From NCBI GenBank assembly GCA_963775505.1, contig CAVZIL010000008.1:186001-250000 (forward strand): a DNA stretch of 64,000 nucleotides, in the 5' to 3' direction. Below are positions 15,985 to 23,858 of this stretch, piece by piece. The notes beneath the pieces are model-generated. The model was not told the DNA's origin. It did not search any database and saw nothing but the letters and a program-made list of their open reading frames with translations. The position numbers and the translations under genes were made by a program. Position 1 is the first letter of the stretch; the number at the start of each line of letters is the position of its first letter. This stretch comes from JAIBJN01 sp963775505. GTDB lineage: Bacteria > Actinomycetota > Thermoleophilia > Gaiellales > Gaiellaceae.

Positions 15985-16475
15985 TCGAGGGAAGGGCCGT
16001 GGTCATCCCCGGAGACGACATCGACACCGACGTCATGTATCCGGGTGCCTACCTGAACATCGACGATCCCGAGCAGATGAAGCCCTATCTCTTCGAGGGC
16101 CACGACCCCGGGCTGCGGCTGGAGCTCGAAGCCGGCGACGCGGTGCTCGTCGTCGGGGAGAACTTCGGCATCGGCTCCTCGCGCGAGCACGTGCCCCTGG
16201 CGATGAAGGCCTGGGGGGTGCGCTTCGTCCTCGGGAGGAGCTTCGCCCGGATCTTCTACCGGAACTGCGTCAACATCGGCCTACCCATCGTCGTGTGCCG
16301 GGTGGCGGCCGCCGCCGCCTCGGACGGCTCCCGCGTCGGCTTCGATCCCGACTCGGGCGAGGTGGAAGTGGACGGGCGGCGCTTCCAGGGCGAGCCCGTG
16401 CAGCCGCTCGTCCGCGAGCTCGCCGACGCCGGCGGGCTCGTCCCCTGGGTGCGCGAGCGCGAGGGAGCGCGATGA
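15981..16475 (+). CDS. Aconitase-family hydratase, small subunit (LeuD-like)
   Basis: 164 residues, coupled to the large subunit by ATGA. 'VVIPGDDIDTDVMYPGAYLN', 'GENFGIGSSREHVPLAMKAWGV' and 'GRSFARIFYRNCVNIGLPIV' are the swivelling-domain signatures, with the S-S-R-E-H substrate loop intact. It completes the active site of the LeuC-like subunit. The Y-L-x-x-D substrate-selective loop of true LeuD is not obvious, so substrate assignment stays open. The stop overlaps the next ATG. Confidence 0.87.
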   Translation: MIEGRAVVIPGDDIDTDVMYPGAYLNIDDPEQMKPYLFEGHDPGLRLELEAGDAVLVVGENFGIGSSREHVPLAMKAWGVRFVLGRSFARIFYRNCVNIGLPIVVCRVAAAAASDGSRVGFDPDSGEVEVDGRRFQGEPVQPLVRELADAGGLVPWVREREGAR

Positions 16476-17266
16476 TCGTCCGGGATCGGGGCGACTCGTG
16501 GCAGGTCGTGCTCCAGCCGGACCACGCCGACCTCTCGGCGCAGTTCGCGCGCGCGTGGGGCAACGAGGGCGGCTTCGCGGCACCGACGCCGCTCGCGCCG
16601 GTCGTCGTCGCCTCCGCGCGCCACGACGACGGCTGGGCGGTCTGGGAGCGCGCGCCCTCGCTCGACCGCGAAGGGGTGGCACCGCGCAACTTCCTGGACG
16701 TCGAGGTCCCGTCGCACCTCGCCTTCTACCGGGCGATGATCGCTGCCGTCCTCGACCAGGATCCGTATGCCGGCCTCCTCGTCTCCATGCACGGCGCCGG
16801 GATCTACCGCGGCCGCTACGGGACGCAGCCTTCGCTGAAGCTGACCTTCGCCGACGCGGCGCGCGACCAGGTCGAGGCCTTCGTCGCCGAGCAGGAGGAG
16901 CTGCACGCGCGCCTCGTCGCCCAGCTCGGCGTGCCCGAGGAGGAGCGCTGGACGAACTACCGGCTCCTCCAGGTGTACGACCGGCTCTCCCTCTACTTCT
17001 GCCTTCGGGACGTCGAAGCCGGGGAGCCAGACACGCTGGAGCCCGTGCCGCGCGACTACCGGGGGAACGAGGCGACGGTGACGCTCGAGCCGTCCGGCCC
17101 CTGGCGCGTCGCACTCAGCCCGTACCCCTTCGCCGAGAGGCCCGCGACGTTCCGGCTCGTGCGACGCCTGCTCCCCAAGGGAGGGAGGCGGGACGACGAA
17201 AGCTTCCGCCGGGAGTTCGCGGCGGCAGTGCCCGAGGACGTCGAGATCACGATCGAGCCTCGATAG
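16472..17266 (+). CDS. DUF3891 family protein
   Basis: 264 residues. 'MIVRDRGDSWQVVLQPDHADLSAQFARAWGN' followed by 'ASARHDDGWAVWERAP', 'LLVSMHGAGIYRGRYGTQ' and 'VYDRLSLYFCLRD' match the uncharacterised DUF3891 family. Conserved His and Asp residues (QPDHADLS, ARHDDGW, SMHGAG) resemble the metal-binding arrangement of HD-type phosphohydrolases; that link is inference. No signal peptide or membrane segment is seen. Coupled by ATGA to the LeuD-like gene, it is the last gene of the operon. Function unknown. Confidence 0.75.
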   Translation: MIVRDRGDSWQVVLQPDHADLSAQFARAWGNEGGFAAPTPLAPVVVASARHDDGWAVWERAPSLDREGVAPRNFLDVEVPSHLAFYRAMIAAVLDQDPYAGLLVSMHGAGIYRGRYGTQPSLKLTFADAARDQVEAFVAEQEELHARLVAQLGVPEEERWTNYRLLQVYDRLSLYFCLRDVEAGEPDTLEPVPRDYRGNEATVTLEPSGPWRVALSPYPFAERPATFRLVRRLLPKGGRRDDESFRREFAAAVPEDVEITIEPR

Positions 17267-17270
17267 GCGC

Positions 17271-17296
17271 GATGTCAGACATCGTGAGATACTCAC
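17271..17296. promoter_or_regulatory. Two adjacent palindromic operators upstream of the alpha/beta hydrolase
   Basis: GATGTCAGACATC (17271-17283) and GTGAGATACTCAC (17284-17296) are perfect 13-base palindromes lying end to end, just before the GTG start at 17301. The first has the GTCAGAC core also found before two other genes here and fits FadR-type GntR operators. The second may belong to another regulator or form part of the same site. Confidence 0.6.
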
Positions 17297-17300
17297 GGCC

Positions 17301-18185
17301 GTGAGCAGCGTTGCACCGCAGGCTGTCGAGGCCACGGCGGAGGTGAACGGCGCCCGGCTCTGGTACCGGATCACCGGCGAGGGCGAGCCGGTGGCCCAGA
17401 TCCACGGGGCCGGGTTCGGGCACTTCAACTTCGACCTGGCGACTCCGGAGCTCGCCCGCAGCTTCAAGGTCATCGACTACGACATGCGCGGCTACGGCCG
17501 GTCGAGTCGGCCCGTCCAGCACTACGACATGGAGGTGTGGGCGGACGACCTCGCCGGGCTCCTCGACGCGCTCGAGATCGAGCAGGCCCACGTCCACGGC
17601 ACGTCGATGGGGGGCATGATCGCGATCGTGTTCGCAGGCAAGTACCCGGAGCGGACGGCCTCGGTGGTGATCAACTGCGCCGCGGCGAAGCTCGGCCACT
17701 CCGGCCGGCTCGTCTTCCGCAACTGGGTCGACATCGCGCGGCTCGACCCGGAGGGGCCCGGCAGCCGCACGCTGGCCGAGCTGATCGCCTGGCAGGCGTT
17801 CTCGAAGGCCTTCCTCGAGGCGCCGGAGGCGGAGTCCGCCGTCGACAACACGCAGCGGATCCTGCGCGACTCGAACGACCTCGAGGTGTTCACCGCGGCC
17901 TGCCAGGCCATGTGCGACATGGACATTCGGCCATGGCTCCCGAAGATCACCGCGCCCGCGCTCGTACTCGGAGGCGACGAGGATCTGATGACGCCCTGGG
18001 ACCAGGGTCCGGGCGGAGCCGGCCAGGAGGCGATCTACCAGGGGATCCCCGGCGCGGAGAAGCACGTCATCGCCGGCTCCGGGCACTCGACGATCTTCGA
18101 CAACTCGGAGGAGCACAACCGCGTCGTCGTCGACTTCTTCAGGCGGAACCCGATCGGGGCGGTCTCGGATGCACCGAGCCCCTAA
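17301..18185 (+). CDS. Alpha/beta hydrolase
   Basis: 294 residues from GTG. The nucleophile elbow is 'HVHGTSMGGMIAIVFAGKYP' (G-x-S-x-G), the oxyanion region 'AQIHGAGFGHFNF', the acid Asp probably in 'LVLGGDEDLMTPWD', and the His in 'VIAGSGHSTIFDNSEE'. All parts of the triad are present. The family includes esterases, lactonases and ring-cleavage hydrolases, and the substrate cannot be inferred. An insert of about 60 residues after strand 6 (PEGPGSRTLAELIAW...) forms the cap. A palindromic operator pair precedes it, so it is probably a separate transcription unit induced with the catabolic genes. Confidence 0.87.
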   Translation: MSSVAPQAVEATAEVNGARLWYRITGEGEPVAQIHGAGFGHFNFDLATPELARSFKVIDYDMRGYGRSSRPVQHYDMEVWADDLAGLLDALEIEQAHVHGTSMGGMIAIVFAGKYPERTASVVINCAAAKLGHSGRLVFRNWVDIARLDPEGPGSRTLAELIAWQAFSKAFLEAPEAESAVDNTQRILRDSNDLEVFTAACQAMCDMDIRPWLPKITAPALVLGGDEDLMTPWDQGPGGAGQEAIYQGIPGAEKHVIAGSGHSTIFDNSEEHNRVVVDFFRRNPIGAVSDAPSP

Positions 18186-18284
18186 CCCTCCGTGCTTCTG
18201 GTCGTCTCTAGAAGCATGAGCGGCCCCCCTGCGGCGGGTCGGCCCGATCGTGCCGGCGCGATGTCCGACTTCGACAGACGGCTA

Positions 18285-18313
18285 TTGACTCGCGCCGCCC
18301 AAGATCGTATACA
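18285..18313 (+). promoter_or_regulatory. Promoter of the polyamine-type ABC transporter, with GTATAC operator
   Basis: TTGACT (18285-18290), a 17-base spacer, then TATACA (18308-18313) make a near-consensus sigma70-type promoter. The -10 overlaps TCGTATACAA, which matches the TNGTATACNA operator form of VanR-type GntR regulators. A further GTCCGAC-containing stretch lies upstream at 18261-18279. Transcription would start about 100 bases before the ATG. The rest of the 18186-18422 gap shows nothing else clear. Confidence 0.65.
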
Positions 18314-18422
18314 AGGCCTTCCATGTCGGTAGCGGCACGAAGGGGCACCCTTCCAGCGCCGGGCGCCGCGGGCCGTCCACGTAGTCCCACCCCCCATGTG
18401 GCGGAGGAGAAAGGAGCGTTTG

Positions 18423-19826
18423 ATGAGTGAACGGGACTGGTTGGAGAGGATGGAGCGCACTGGCCTCACGCGCCGCGCCTTCGTCAAGGGCGGCCTTGCA
18501 GGCGCAGGCGCGCTCAGCCTCGGCGGCCTGCTCGCGGCCTGCGGCGGTGACGACGACGACGACGGCGCAGCGCAGGACCCGGGGACCGCGGAGGCGGAGC
18601 CGTTCACCGGCACCCTTGCGGTAACCGGCCTCGGCGTCGACCTGATCGACCCGATCAAGGCGGCCGCTGAGGCGGCGCTCGGCTTCACGCTCGCATTCGA
18701 CGTCACCGACACGGTGACCGCCCGCAACAAGGTCGTAACCCAGCCGGACGCGCTGGACATCTTTTCCGGATACTTCAACGACATCGACCAGGTCTGGCCG
18801 AGTGGGAACATGGCGCCGATCCCGATCGATCGGATCGAGCGGTGGGATGAGCTCACCGGCCTCTACAAGACTGGCAAGGTCCAGGAGAACGAGACGAACC
18901 CCGCGTGCCAGCTTGGCGACGGGGACGCCCCCTTCCGGAAGCTCTACACGACCGAGGACGGCGAGCTGACCTCGTGGGCCGATCCAGCAACGGGCGAGGT
19001 CTCAGGCGACGAGCCGGGCTTCGTCACGCTGGTCGGCGGCAACTTCAACATGGACTCGATGGGCTACAACGGCGAGGTCATCCAGCTCGAGCCCAACGAG
19101 GTCGACTGGGACCAGCTGCTCAACCCCGAGTGGCGTGGTCGCGTCGCGGTCCTCAACGACCCCTCGATCGGCATGCAGGACGTCGGAAACGCCGCCGTGG
19201 CTGCCGGGATGATGGAGTTCGCGGACCTCGGCAACATGACGCAGGAGGAGATCGACGGCCTGATCAAGATCCTCCTCGACCTGAAAGGAAAAGGCCAGTT
19301 CCGCGCGTTCTGGACGACCTTCGACGAGTCCGTCACCCTCATGCAGTCCGGCGAGGTCGTGATCGAGTCGATGTGGTCGCCGGCGGTCGCGCTTCTCCAG
19401 TCGAGCGGGCACCCGACCCGGTATGCCGCCCCGGCCGGCGGCTTCCGCGGCTGGGCAGGCGGCCACGGGATCATGAACCACGTCACCGAGGACCCGTCCA
19501 AGTACCAGGCGGCGCTCGACTACATCAACTGGTGGCACTCCGGAGAGCCCGGCGCGATCATGATGCGCCAGGGCTACTACAACGTGGTACAGGAAACGAG
19601 CCGCGAGTTCGTCGAGCCGTTCGAGTGGGACTACTGGATCGACGGCAAGCCGGCGGCCGAGCCGATTCCGAACCCGTTCGGGCAGGAGACGGCAGGCATT
19701 CCGGTCGGCTCGGTCCGTGACGGCGGCGCCTTCACCGATCGCGCGTGCGTGTACAGCTCCTGGAACTCGCTCATGGACGAGCAGCAGTACCAGGTGCAAC
19801 GCTGGAACGAGTTCCTGGCGGCCTAG
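18423..19826 (+). CDS. ABC transporter substrate-binding lipoprotein (spermidine/putrescine PotD type)
   Basis: 467 residues, preceded by an AAAGGAG ribosome site. The N-terminus carries a Tat-like motif ('LTRRAFVKGG') and then a lipobox ('LGGLLAAC'), so it is probably folded before export and anchored by lipid. An Asp-rich linker follows. The body has the type I extracellular binding fold, with 'PDALDIFSGYFNDIDQVWPSGNMAPIP' and a C-terminal 'YWIDGKPAAEPIPNPFGQ' common in PotD-like proteins. It is followed by a PotA-type ATPase and two permeases. It would capture a small cationic or amide-bearing nitrogen compound; the ligand is unknown. An ATG at 18396 is open but lies before the ribosome site. 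Confidence 0.85.
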   Translation: MSERDWLERMERTGLTRRAFVKGGLAGAGALSLGGLLAACGGDDDDDGAAQDPGTAEAEPFTGTLAVTGLGVDLIDPIKAAAEAALGFTLAFDVTDTVTARNKVVTQPDALDIFSGYFNDIDQVWPSGNMAPIPIDRIERWDELTGLYKTGKVQENETNPACQLGDGDAPFRKLYTTEDGELTSWADPATGEVSGDEPGFVTLVGGNFNMDSMGYNGEVIQLEPNEVDWDQLLNPEWRGRVAVLNDPSIGMQDVGNAAVAAGMMEFADLGNMTQEEIDGLIKILLDLKGKGQFRAFWTTFDESVTLMQSGEVVIESMWSPAVALLQSSGHPTRYAAPAGGFRGWAGGHGIMNHVTEDPSKYQAALDYINWWHSGEPGAIMMRQGYYNVVQETSREFVEPFEWDYWIDGKPAAEPIPNPFGQETAGIPVGSVRDGGAFTDRACVYSSWNSLMDEQQYQVQRWNEFLAA

Positions 19827-19843
19827 CTAGTATCGCGACGCGT

Positions 19844-20989
19844 ATGCCGGACGAGCAGACGCTGACGCAACGTGAGGGGGCCTTGACGGCCCCCTCACCG
19901 GCCGCATCCGGCACGGGGCTCGAGCTCAAGAGCCTGACCAAGCGCTTCGGCGAGGACGTCGCCGCGGTCGACGACGTCAACCTCCACATCGCCCACGGCG
20001 AGTACGTCGTCCTGCTCGGCCCCTCCGGCTGCGGGAAGACGACCACGCTGCGGATGATCGGCGGGCACGAGGAGCCGACGAACGGCGACATCGTGCTCGA
20101 CGGGCAGAGCCTTCTCGGCCTGCCGCCGGACAAGCGCCCCACGACGACGGTGTTCCAGCACTTCGCGCTCTTCCCGCATCGCACCGTACGCGAGAACGTC
20201 GAGTTCGGGCCGAAGATGCGCGGCATCTCCAAGGCCGAGCGGCGCGAGAAGGCGATGTCGGCGCTCGACATGGTCGGCCTGAGCGCCCTGGCCGACCGCA
20301 GGCCGAGCGCTCTCTCCGGCGGCCAGCAGCAGCGGGTGGCGCTCGCCAGGGTTCTCGTGATGGAGCCGAAGGCTCTCCTGCTCGACGAGCCGCTGGGCGA
20401 CCTCGATCGCCTGCTTCGGCTGCGGATGCGGGTCGAGCTGCGCGCGCTCCAGCGCCAGCTCGGGCTCATGTTCATCCACGTCACGCACGACCAGGAGGAG
20501 GCGCTTTCGGTCGGCGACCGGATCGTCGTCATGCACGAGGGGCGCATCGAGCAGGTGGCGGATCCCTTCACGATCTCCAACCTGCCGGCGAACGTGCAGG
20601 TGGCCTCCTTCATGGGCGACAACAACATCTTCGAGGGCACGGTGACGGCGACCGACGGCGACCGGGTCTCGATCAGCGGCGGGGACGCCGAGCTGCGCGC
20701 GCTCGCGCCCGAGGCGGGCGCTGCCGTCGGAGAGCCGACCGCCGCCTCGGTGCGCGCCGCCGCGGTGCAGGTAGGCCAAGGCGCGAACGCGCAGGGGCCC
20801 AACCAGCTCCTCGGCGAGATCGAGGTCGTCGAGTACCTCGGCGACCTCGTCAAGCTGCACCTGGCCGCCGGAGGGCGGCGCCTGGTCGCCAAGGTGCCGG
20901 GCGATCGCTTTCCAGAGTTCCAGGGGAAGGAAGGCAGTAGCGTTCGGTTGTCCTGGAAGGAGGAGGATGTCCGACTCCTCCGATCGTGA
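19844..20989 (+). CDS. ABC transporter ATP-binding protein (PotA type)
   Basis: 381 residues. Walker A 'LLGPSGCGKTTTLRMI', Q-loop in 'TTVFQHFALFPH', signature 'LSGGQQQRVALAR', Walker B 'ALLLDEPLGDLD' and the H-loop 'IHVTHDQEEAL' are all intact. A C-terminal TOBE-type regulatory domain follows from about residue 270 ('NNIFEGTVTATDGDRV'). In the D-loop region 'LDRLLRLRMRVEL' replaces the more usual LDxxLR. It powers uptake by the two permeases encoded next; its last 23 bases overlap the first permease gene. Confidence 0.92.
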   Translation: MPDEQTLTQREGALTAPSPAASGTGLELKSLTKRFGEDVAAVDDVNLHIAHGEYVVLLGPSGCGKTTTLRMIGGHEEPTNGDIVLDGQSLLGLPPDKRPTTTVFQHFALFPHRTVRENVEFGPKMRGISKAERREKAMSALDMVGLSALADRRPSALSGGQQQRVALARVLVMEPKALLLDEPLGDLDRLLRLRMRVELRALQRQLGLMFIHVTHDQEEALSVGDRIVVMHEGRIEQVADPFTISNLPANVQVASFMGDNNIFEGTVTATDGDRVSISGGDAELRALAPEAGAAVGEPTAASVRAAAVQVGQGANAQGPNQLLGEIEVVEYLGDLVKLHLAAGGRRLVAKVPGDRFPEFQGKEGSSVRLSWKEEDVRLLRS

Positions 20990-21950
20990 GGGCCGACCGG
21001 CGGGACTGCACGTCGAGGAGATCGTCGAAGCCGAGCAGCTTGTCGGCGAGCGGGCGCCGGAGGAGGCGGCGCTCGGCGAGAAGGAGCGGGCGGGGGCGCG
21101 GGGCCGCCGGGCCCTGACCACGGCCGCCTGGACGGCGCCGGGCGCGGCGTGGCTCCTCTTCTTCCTCCTCGCGCCCGTCGTGATGATCATGCTCGTCAGC
21201 TTCTGGACGCGCACGGTGAGCGGCTTCGAGTCCGTCTGGACGCTCGAGAACTACGAGTTCCTCTTCGACTCGAACGTCTACTGGGACCAGCTCTGGGGCA
21301 GCTTCTGGCACTCGCTTGTGATCGTCGCGCTCTCGCTCCTCCTGGGCTTTCCCGTCGCCTATTTCCTCGCGATCTGCGTCACGAGCCTGCGCTTCCAGAT
21401 CGGGCTCTTCATCATCGCCCTCGCCCCGTTCTGGACGAGCTACCTCATCCGAGCAGTGGCCTGGATCCCGATGATGGGGCGGCAGGGCGCCCTGAACACG
21501 GCGCTCCAGGAGGTCGGCCTGATCAGCGAGCCGTTGGACATCCTTCTCTTCTCCGACTTCGCGGTCACCGTGGCGATGCTCCAGCTCTACATCCTCTTCA
21601 TGGTCGCGCCCATCTTCTTCATGCTGGCCCAGATCGACCGGAGCTCGCTGGAGGCCGCCCGGGATCTCGGCGCCAATGCGTTCAAGACCTTCCGGGAGGT
21701 CGTTCTGCCGCAGTCTGCGCCGGGCATCGTGATCGGGTCGATCTTCGTCTTCATCCTCACGATGGGCGAGTTCGCGACCGTACGAATCATCGGGGGCGGG
21801 ACCGTGTCCTCGGTCGGGACGATCGTCCAGACCCAGGTCGCGTCGGTGCAGTTCCCGCAGGCCGCGGCCAGCGCGGTCTTCCTCGTCCTCGCCATGATCG
21901 TCGGCGTCTTCGTCCTGCTCCGGTTCTCGAACCTCCGCGAGGATCTCTAG
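20967..21950 (+). CDS. ABC transporter permease (PotB type)
   Basis: 327 residues. A charged cytoplasmic N-terminus of about 55 residues precedes six membrane segments. The EAA loop that contacts the ATPase is 'EAARDLGANAFKTFREVVLPQSAPGIV'. 'LAPFWTSYLIRAVAWIPMMG' is typical of spermidine/putrescine-type permeases. The start overlaps the ATPase gene by 23 bases and the stop overlaps the GTG of the second permease by one base, so the set is tightly coupled. Confidence 0.9.
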   Translation: MSDSSDREGRPAGLHVEEIVEAEQLVGERAPEEAALGEKERAGARGRRALTTAAWTAPGAAWLLFFLLAPVVMIMLVSFWTRTVSGFESVWTLENYEFLFDSNVYWDQLWGSFWHSLVIVALSLLLGFPVAYFLAICVTSLRFQIGLFIIALAPFWTSYLIRAVAWIPMMGRQGALNTALQEVGLISEPLDILLFSDFAVTVAMLQLYILFMVAPIFFMLAQIDRSSLEAARDLGANAFKTFREVVLPQSAPGIVIGSIFVFILTMGEFATVRIIGGGTVSSVGTIVQTQVASVQFPQAAASAVFLVLAMIVGVFVLLRFSNLREDL

Positions 21951-22846
21951 TGCGCGGGCGCTGGACGAAGCGCATCCTGGCCGTCTACTTCCTCCTCTTC
22001 CTGCTCTTCCTCTACGGCCCGATGATCGTCATGGCCGCGCTCTCCTTCCAGGGGCCGCAGGGCACGGTGACCTTCCCCATGCGCGGGCTCGGCTTCCACT
22101 GGTGGGGCGAGCTCGTGAACGGCTCGCGCGCCGACACGATCCGGGAGACCGCGACCAGATCGCTCCAGCTCTCGATCGTCAGCGGCCTGGTCGTCGCCGT
22201 CCTCGCCTTCACCCTGTCGATGGGCTACCGCCGGCGCTTCCGGCTCGACGGCGTCCTCTTCTACCTGATCATGCTCGCGCTCATGACGCCGGGGATCCTG
22301 CTCAGCCTCGGGACGTCGTTCTTCTGGCGCTACCTGGACGAGCAGACGACCCTTTGGCGGACCGCGCTCGGGACGAACGTGGTCTGGGGGCTTCCGTTCG
22401 CGTTCCTGATCATGGTGGCGGTCTGGAACCGTTACGACAGCACGGTCGAGGAGGCGTCCCGCGACCTGGGGGCGAGCGGCTTCCGCACCTTCCGCGAGGT
22501 GACGCTCCCGCTCGTCTGGACGGGGTTGCTCGGCGCCTTCCTCTTCGGGTTCACGCTCGCGTGGAACGAGTACGACCGCACGGCGCTCCTGGCCGCGGGA
22601 GACAACACGCTCCCCCTCGAGATCTTCGCCCTGACCGTGGGCTCGGTCATCCGCCCCGACCTCTACGCGCTGGGAACGGCCACGACCCTGGTCTCCCTCA
22701 TCGGCGTCGGGCTCTTCCTCCTCGTCGCGGCGATCGTCCTCCGACGGCGGGCCCGGTCGGTCGCGCCGCAGGAGGAGTACGTCGACCTCGCGACCGACGG
22801 GACCGGCGCCGTTCCAGCCGGCGCGCCGGTCTCGCGCGCCCGCTAG
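21950..22846 (+). CDS. ABC transporter permease (PotC type)
   Basis: 298 residues from GTG. Six membrane segments are visible, starting 'ILAVYFLLFLLFLYGPMIVMAALSF'. The EAA loop is 'EASRDLGASGFRTFREVTLPLVWTGLLG'. 'WNEYDRTALLAAGDNTLPLEIFALT' near the C-terminal part is characteristic of PotC-like subunits. It pairs with the preceding permease. The tail is hydrophilic and Ala/Gly-rich. The asparaginase-like gene starts six bases downstream, so importer and enzyme are probably made together. Confidence 0.9.
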   Translation: MRGRWTKRILAVYFLLFLLFLYGPMIVMAALSFQGPQGTVTFPMRGLGFHWWGELVNGSRADTIRETATRSLQLSIVSGLVVAVLAFTLSMGYRRRFRLDGVLFYLIMLALMTPGILLSLGTSFFWRYLDEQTTLWRTALGTNVVWGLPFAFLIMVAVWNRYDSTVEEASRDLGASGFRTFREVTLPLVWTGLLGAFLFGFTLAWNEYDRTALLAAGDNTLPLEIFALTVGSVIRPDLYALGTATTLVSLIGVGLFLLVAAIVLRRRARSVAPQEEYVDLATDGTGAVPAGAPVSRAR

Positions 22847-22852
22847 GACGCC

Positions 22853-23821
22853 GTGAAGGTCGTGGTCGTCTCGACAGGCGGGACGATCGCCATGCGCGCG
22901 GACCCGGAAACCGGCAAGCTGGTTCCCGCGGTCAGCGGCGAGGAGCTCGTGGGCATGCTGCGTTGGCCGGAGGCGCCGCCCCTCGAGCTGGACGAGTTCG
23001 CCCGCGTGCCGAGCTTCGACATGCACGGCGATCTCGCGCTCGCCCTGGCCGAGCGCGTGGCCGAGCAGTGCGCCCGCGACGACGTCACCGGGGTCGTGGT
23101 GACGCACGGCACCGACACGATGGAGGAGTCGGTCTACACGGTCGACCGTCTGCACGGCTTCGAGAAGCCGGTCGTCTTCACCGGCGCGCAGCGCGGGGCG
23201 GACGAGCCCGACACGGACGGGCCTCGCAACCTCCGCACCGCGATCCAGGTCGCGCTCGCGGAGGAGTCCGCTGGCCGCGGGGCGCTGGTCGTCTTCGCCG
23301 GGGAGGTCCACGGCGCGCGCGAGGTGCGCAAGCTGCACACGAGCGCGCTCGAGGCGTTCGGCTCGCCGGGCTACGGGCCCCTCGGCCACGCCGACGGGCA
23401 GCGTGTGAGCTACCGGCGTCGGCCCGACCGCACCCCGGCGCTCCCGCTTCCCACGGGCCCGCTTCCTCAGGTCGACCTGATCCGCCTCTACGCCGGGAGC
23501 GACGATCGCTTTCTGCGAAGCTCGCTCGAGTCGGGCAGCCGTGCGATCGTGCTCGAGGCGACGGGCCGCGGCAACGCGAACGAGCGTGTGCTCCCGGGCG
23601 TCGAGACGGCCGTGGCGGCGGGCGTGCCCGTGGTCGTCTGCTCGCGCTGCCTCGAGGGGCGGGTGGAGCCCGTGTACGGGCGCGGCGGCGGCAAGGACCT
23701 GGCGGAGGCCGGCGCCTACTTCGCGGGCGACCTCGCGGGCCCGAAGACACGCGTTCTCCTCCAGCTGGTGCTCGCCGCCGGCGGGGACCTCCCACAGGCC
23801 CTTGCTGCGGAGGCCGGATGA
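22853..23821 (+). CDS. L-asparaginase-family amidohydrolase
   Basis: 322 residues from GTG. Both catalytic threonine sites of bacterial type I/II asparaginases are present: 'STGGTIAMRAD' at the N-terminus and 'VVVTHGTDTMEESVYTVD' with the T-D-K-like set (here followed by Arg/Gly-rich loops). 'GAQRGADEPDTDGPRNLRTAIQVA' is also family-typical. There is no signal peptide, so it acts in the cytoplasm. It would hydrolyse asparagine or a related amide delivered by the adjacent importer. Its position just before a dihydropyrimidinase-like gene suggests an amide formed in the same pathway, but that is inference. Confidence 0.88.
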   Translation: MKVVVVSTGGTIAMRADPETGKLVPAVSGEELVGMLRWPEAPPLELDEFARVPSFDMHGDLALALAERVAEQCARDDVTGVVVTHGTDTMEESVYTVDRLHGFEKPVVFTGAQRGADEPDTDGPRNLRTAIQVALAEESAGRGALVVFAGEVHGAREVRKLHTSALEAFGSPGYGPLGHADGQRVSYRRRPDRTPALPLPTGPLPQVDLIRLYAGSDDRFLRSSLESGSRAIVLEATGRGNANERVLPGVETAVAAGVPVVVCSRCLEGRVEPVYGRGGGKDLAEAGAYFAGDLAGPKTRVLLQLVLAAGGDLPQALAAEAG

Positions 23822-23832
23822 TCGTTAGGGTC

Positions 23833-23843
23833 GAAGTCAGACA
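23833..23843. promoter_or_regulatory. GAAGTCAGACA site upstream of the dihydropyrimidinase-like gene
   Basis: Identical over 11 bases to 36363-36373, and one base different from the palindrome at 17271-17281. It lies directly before the AAAAGGAGG ribosome site, where a bound FadR-type GntR protein would block transcription. Confidence 0.5.
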
Positions 23844-23858
23844 AAAGGAGGTCAGCCC

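Noticed and set aside
14710..16475. LeuCD-like pair as leucine biosynthesis genes
   Set aside because: No leuA or leuB nearby, and the operon is catabolic; hydratase relatives of the same family fit better.
18182..18856. - strand frame over the importer start
   Set aside because: Antisense to a well-supported Tat lipoprotein with a good ribosome site and promoter.
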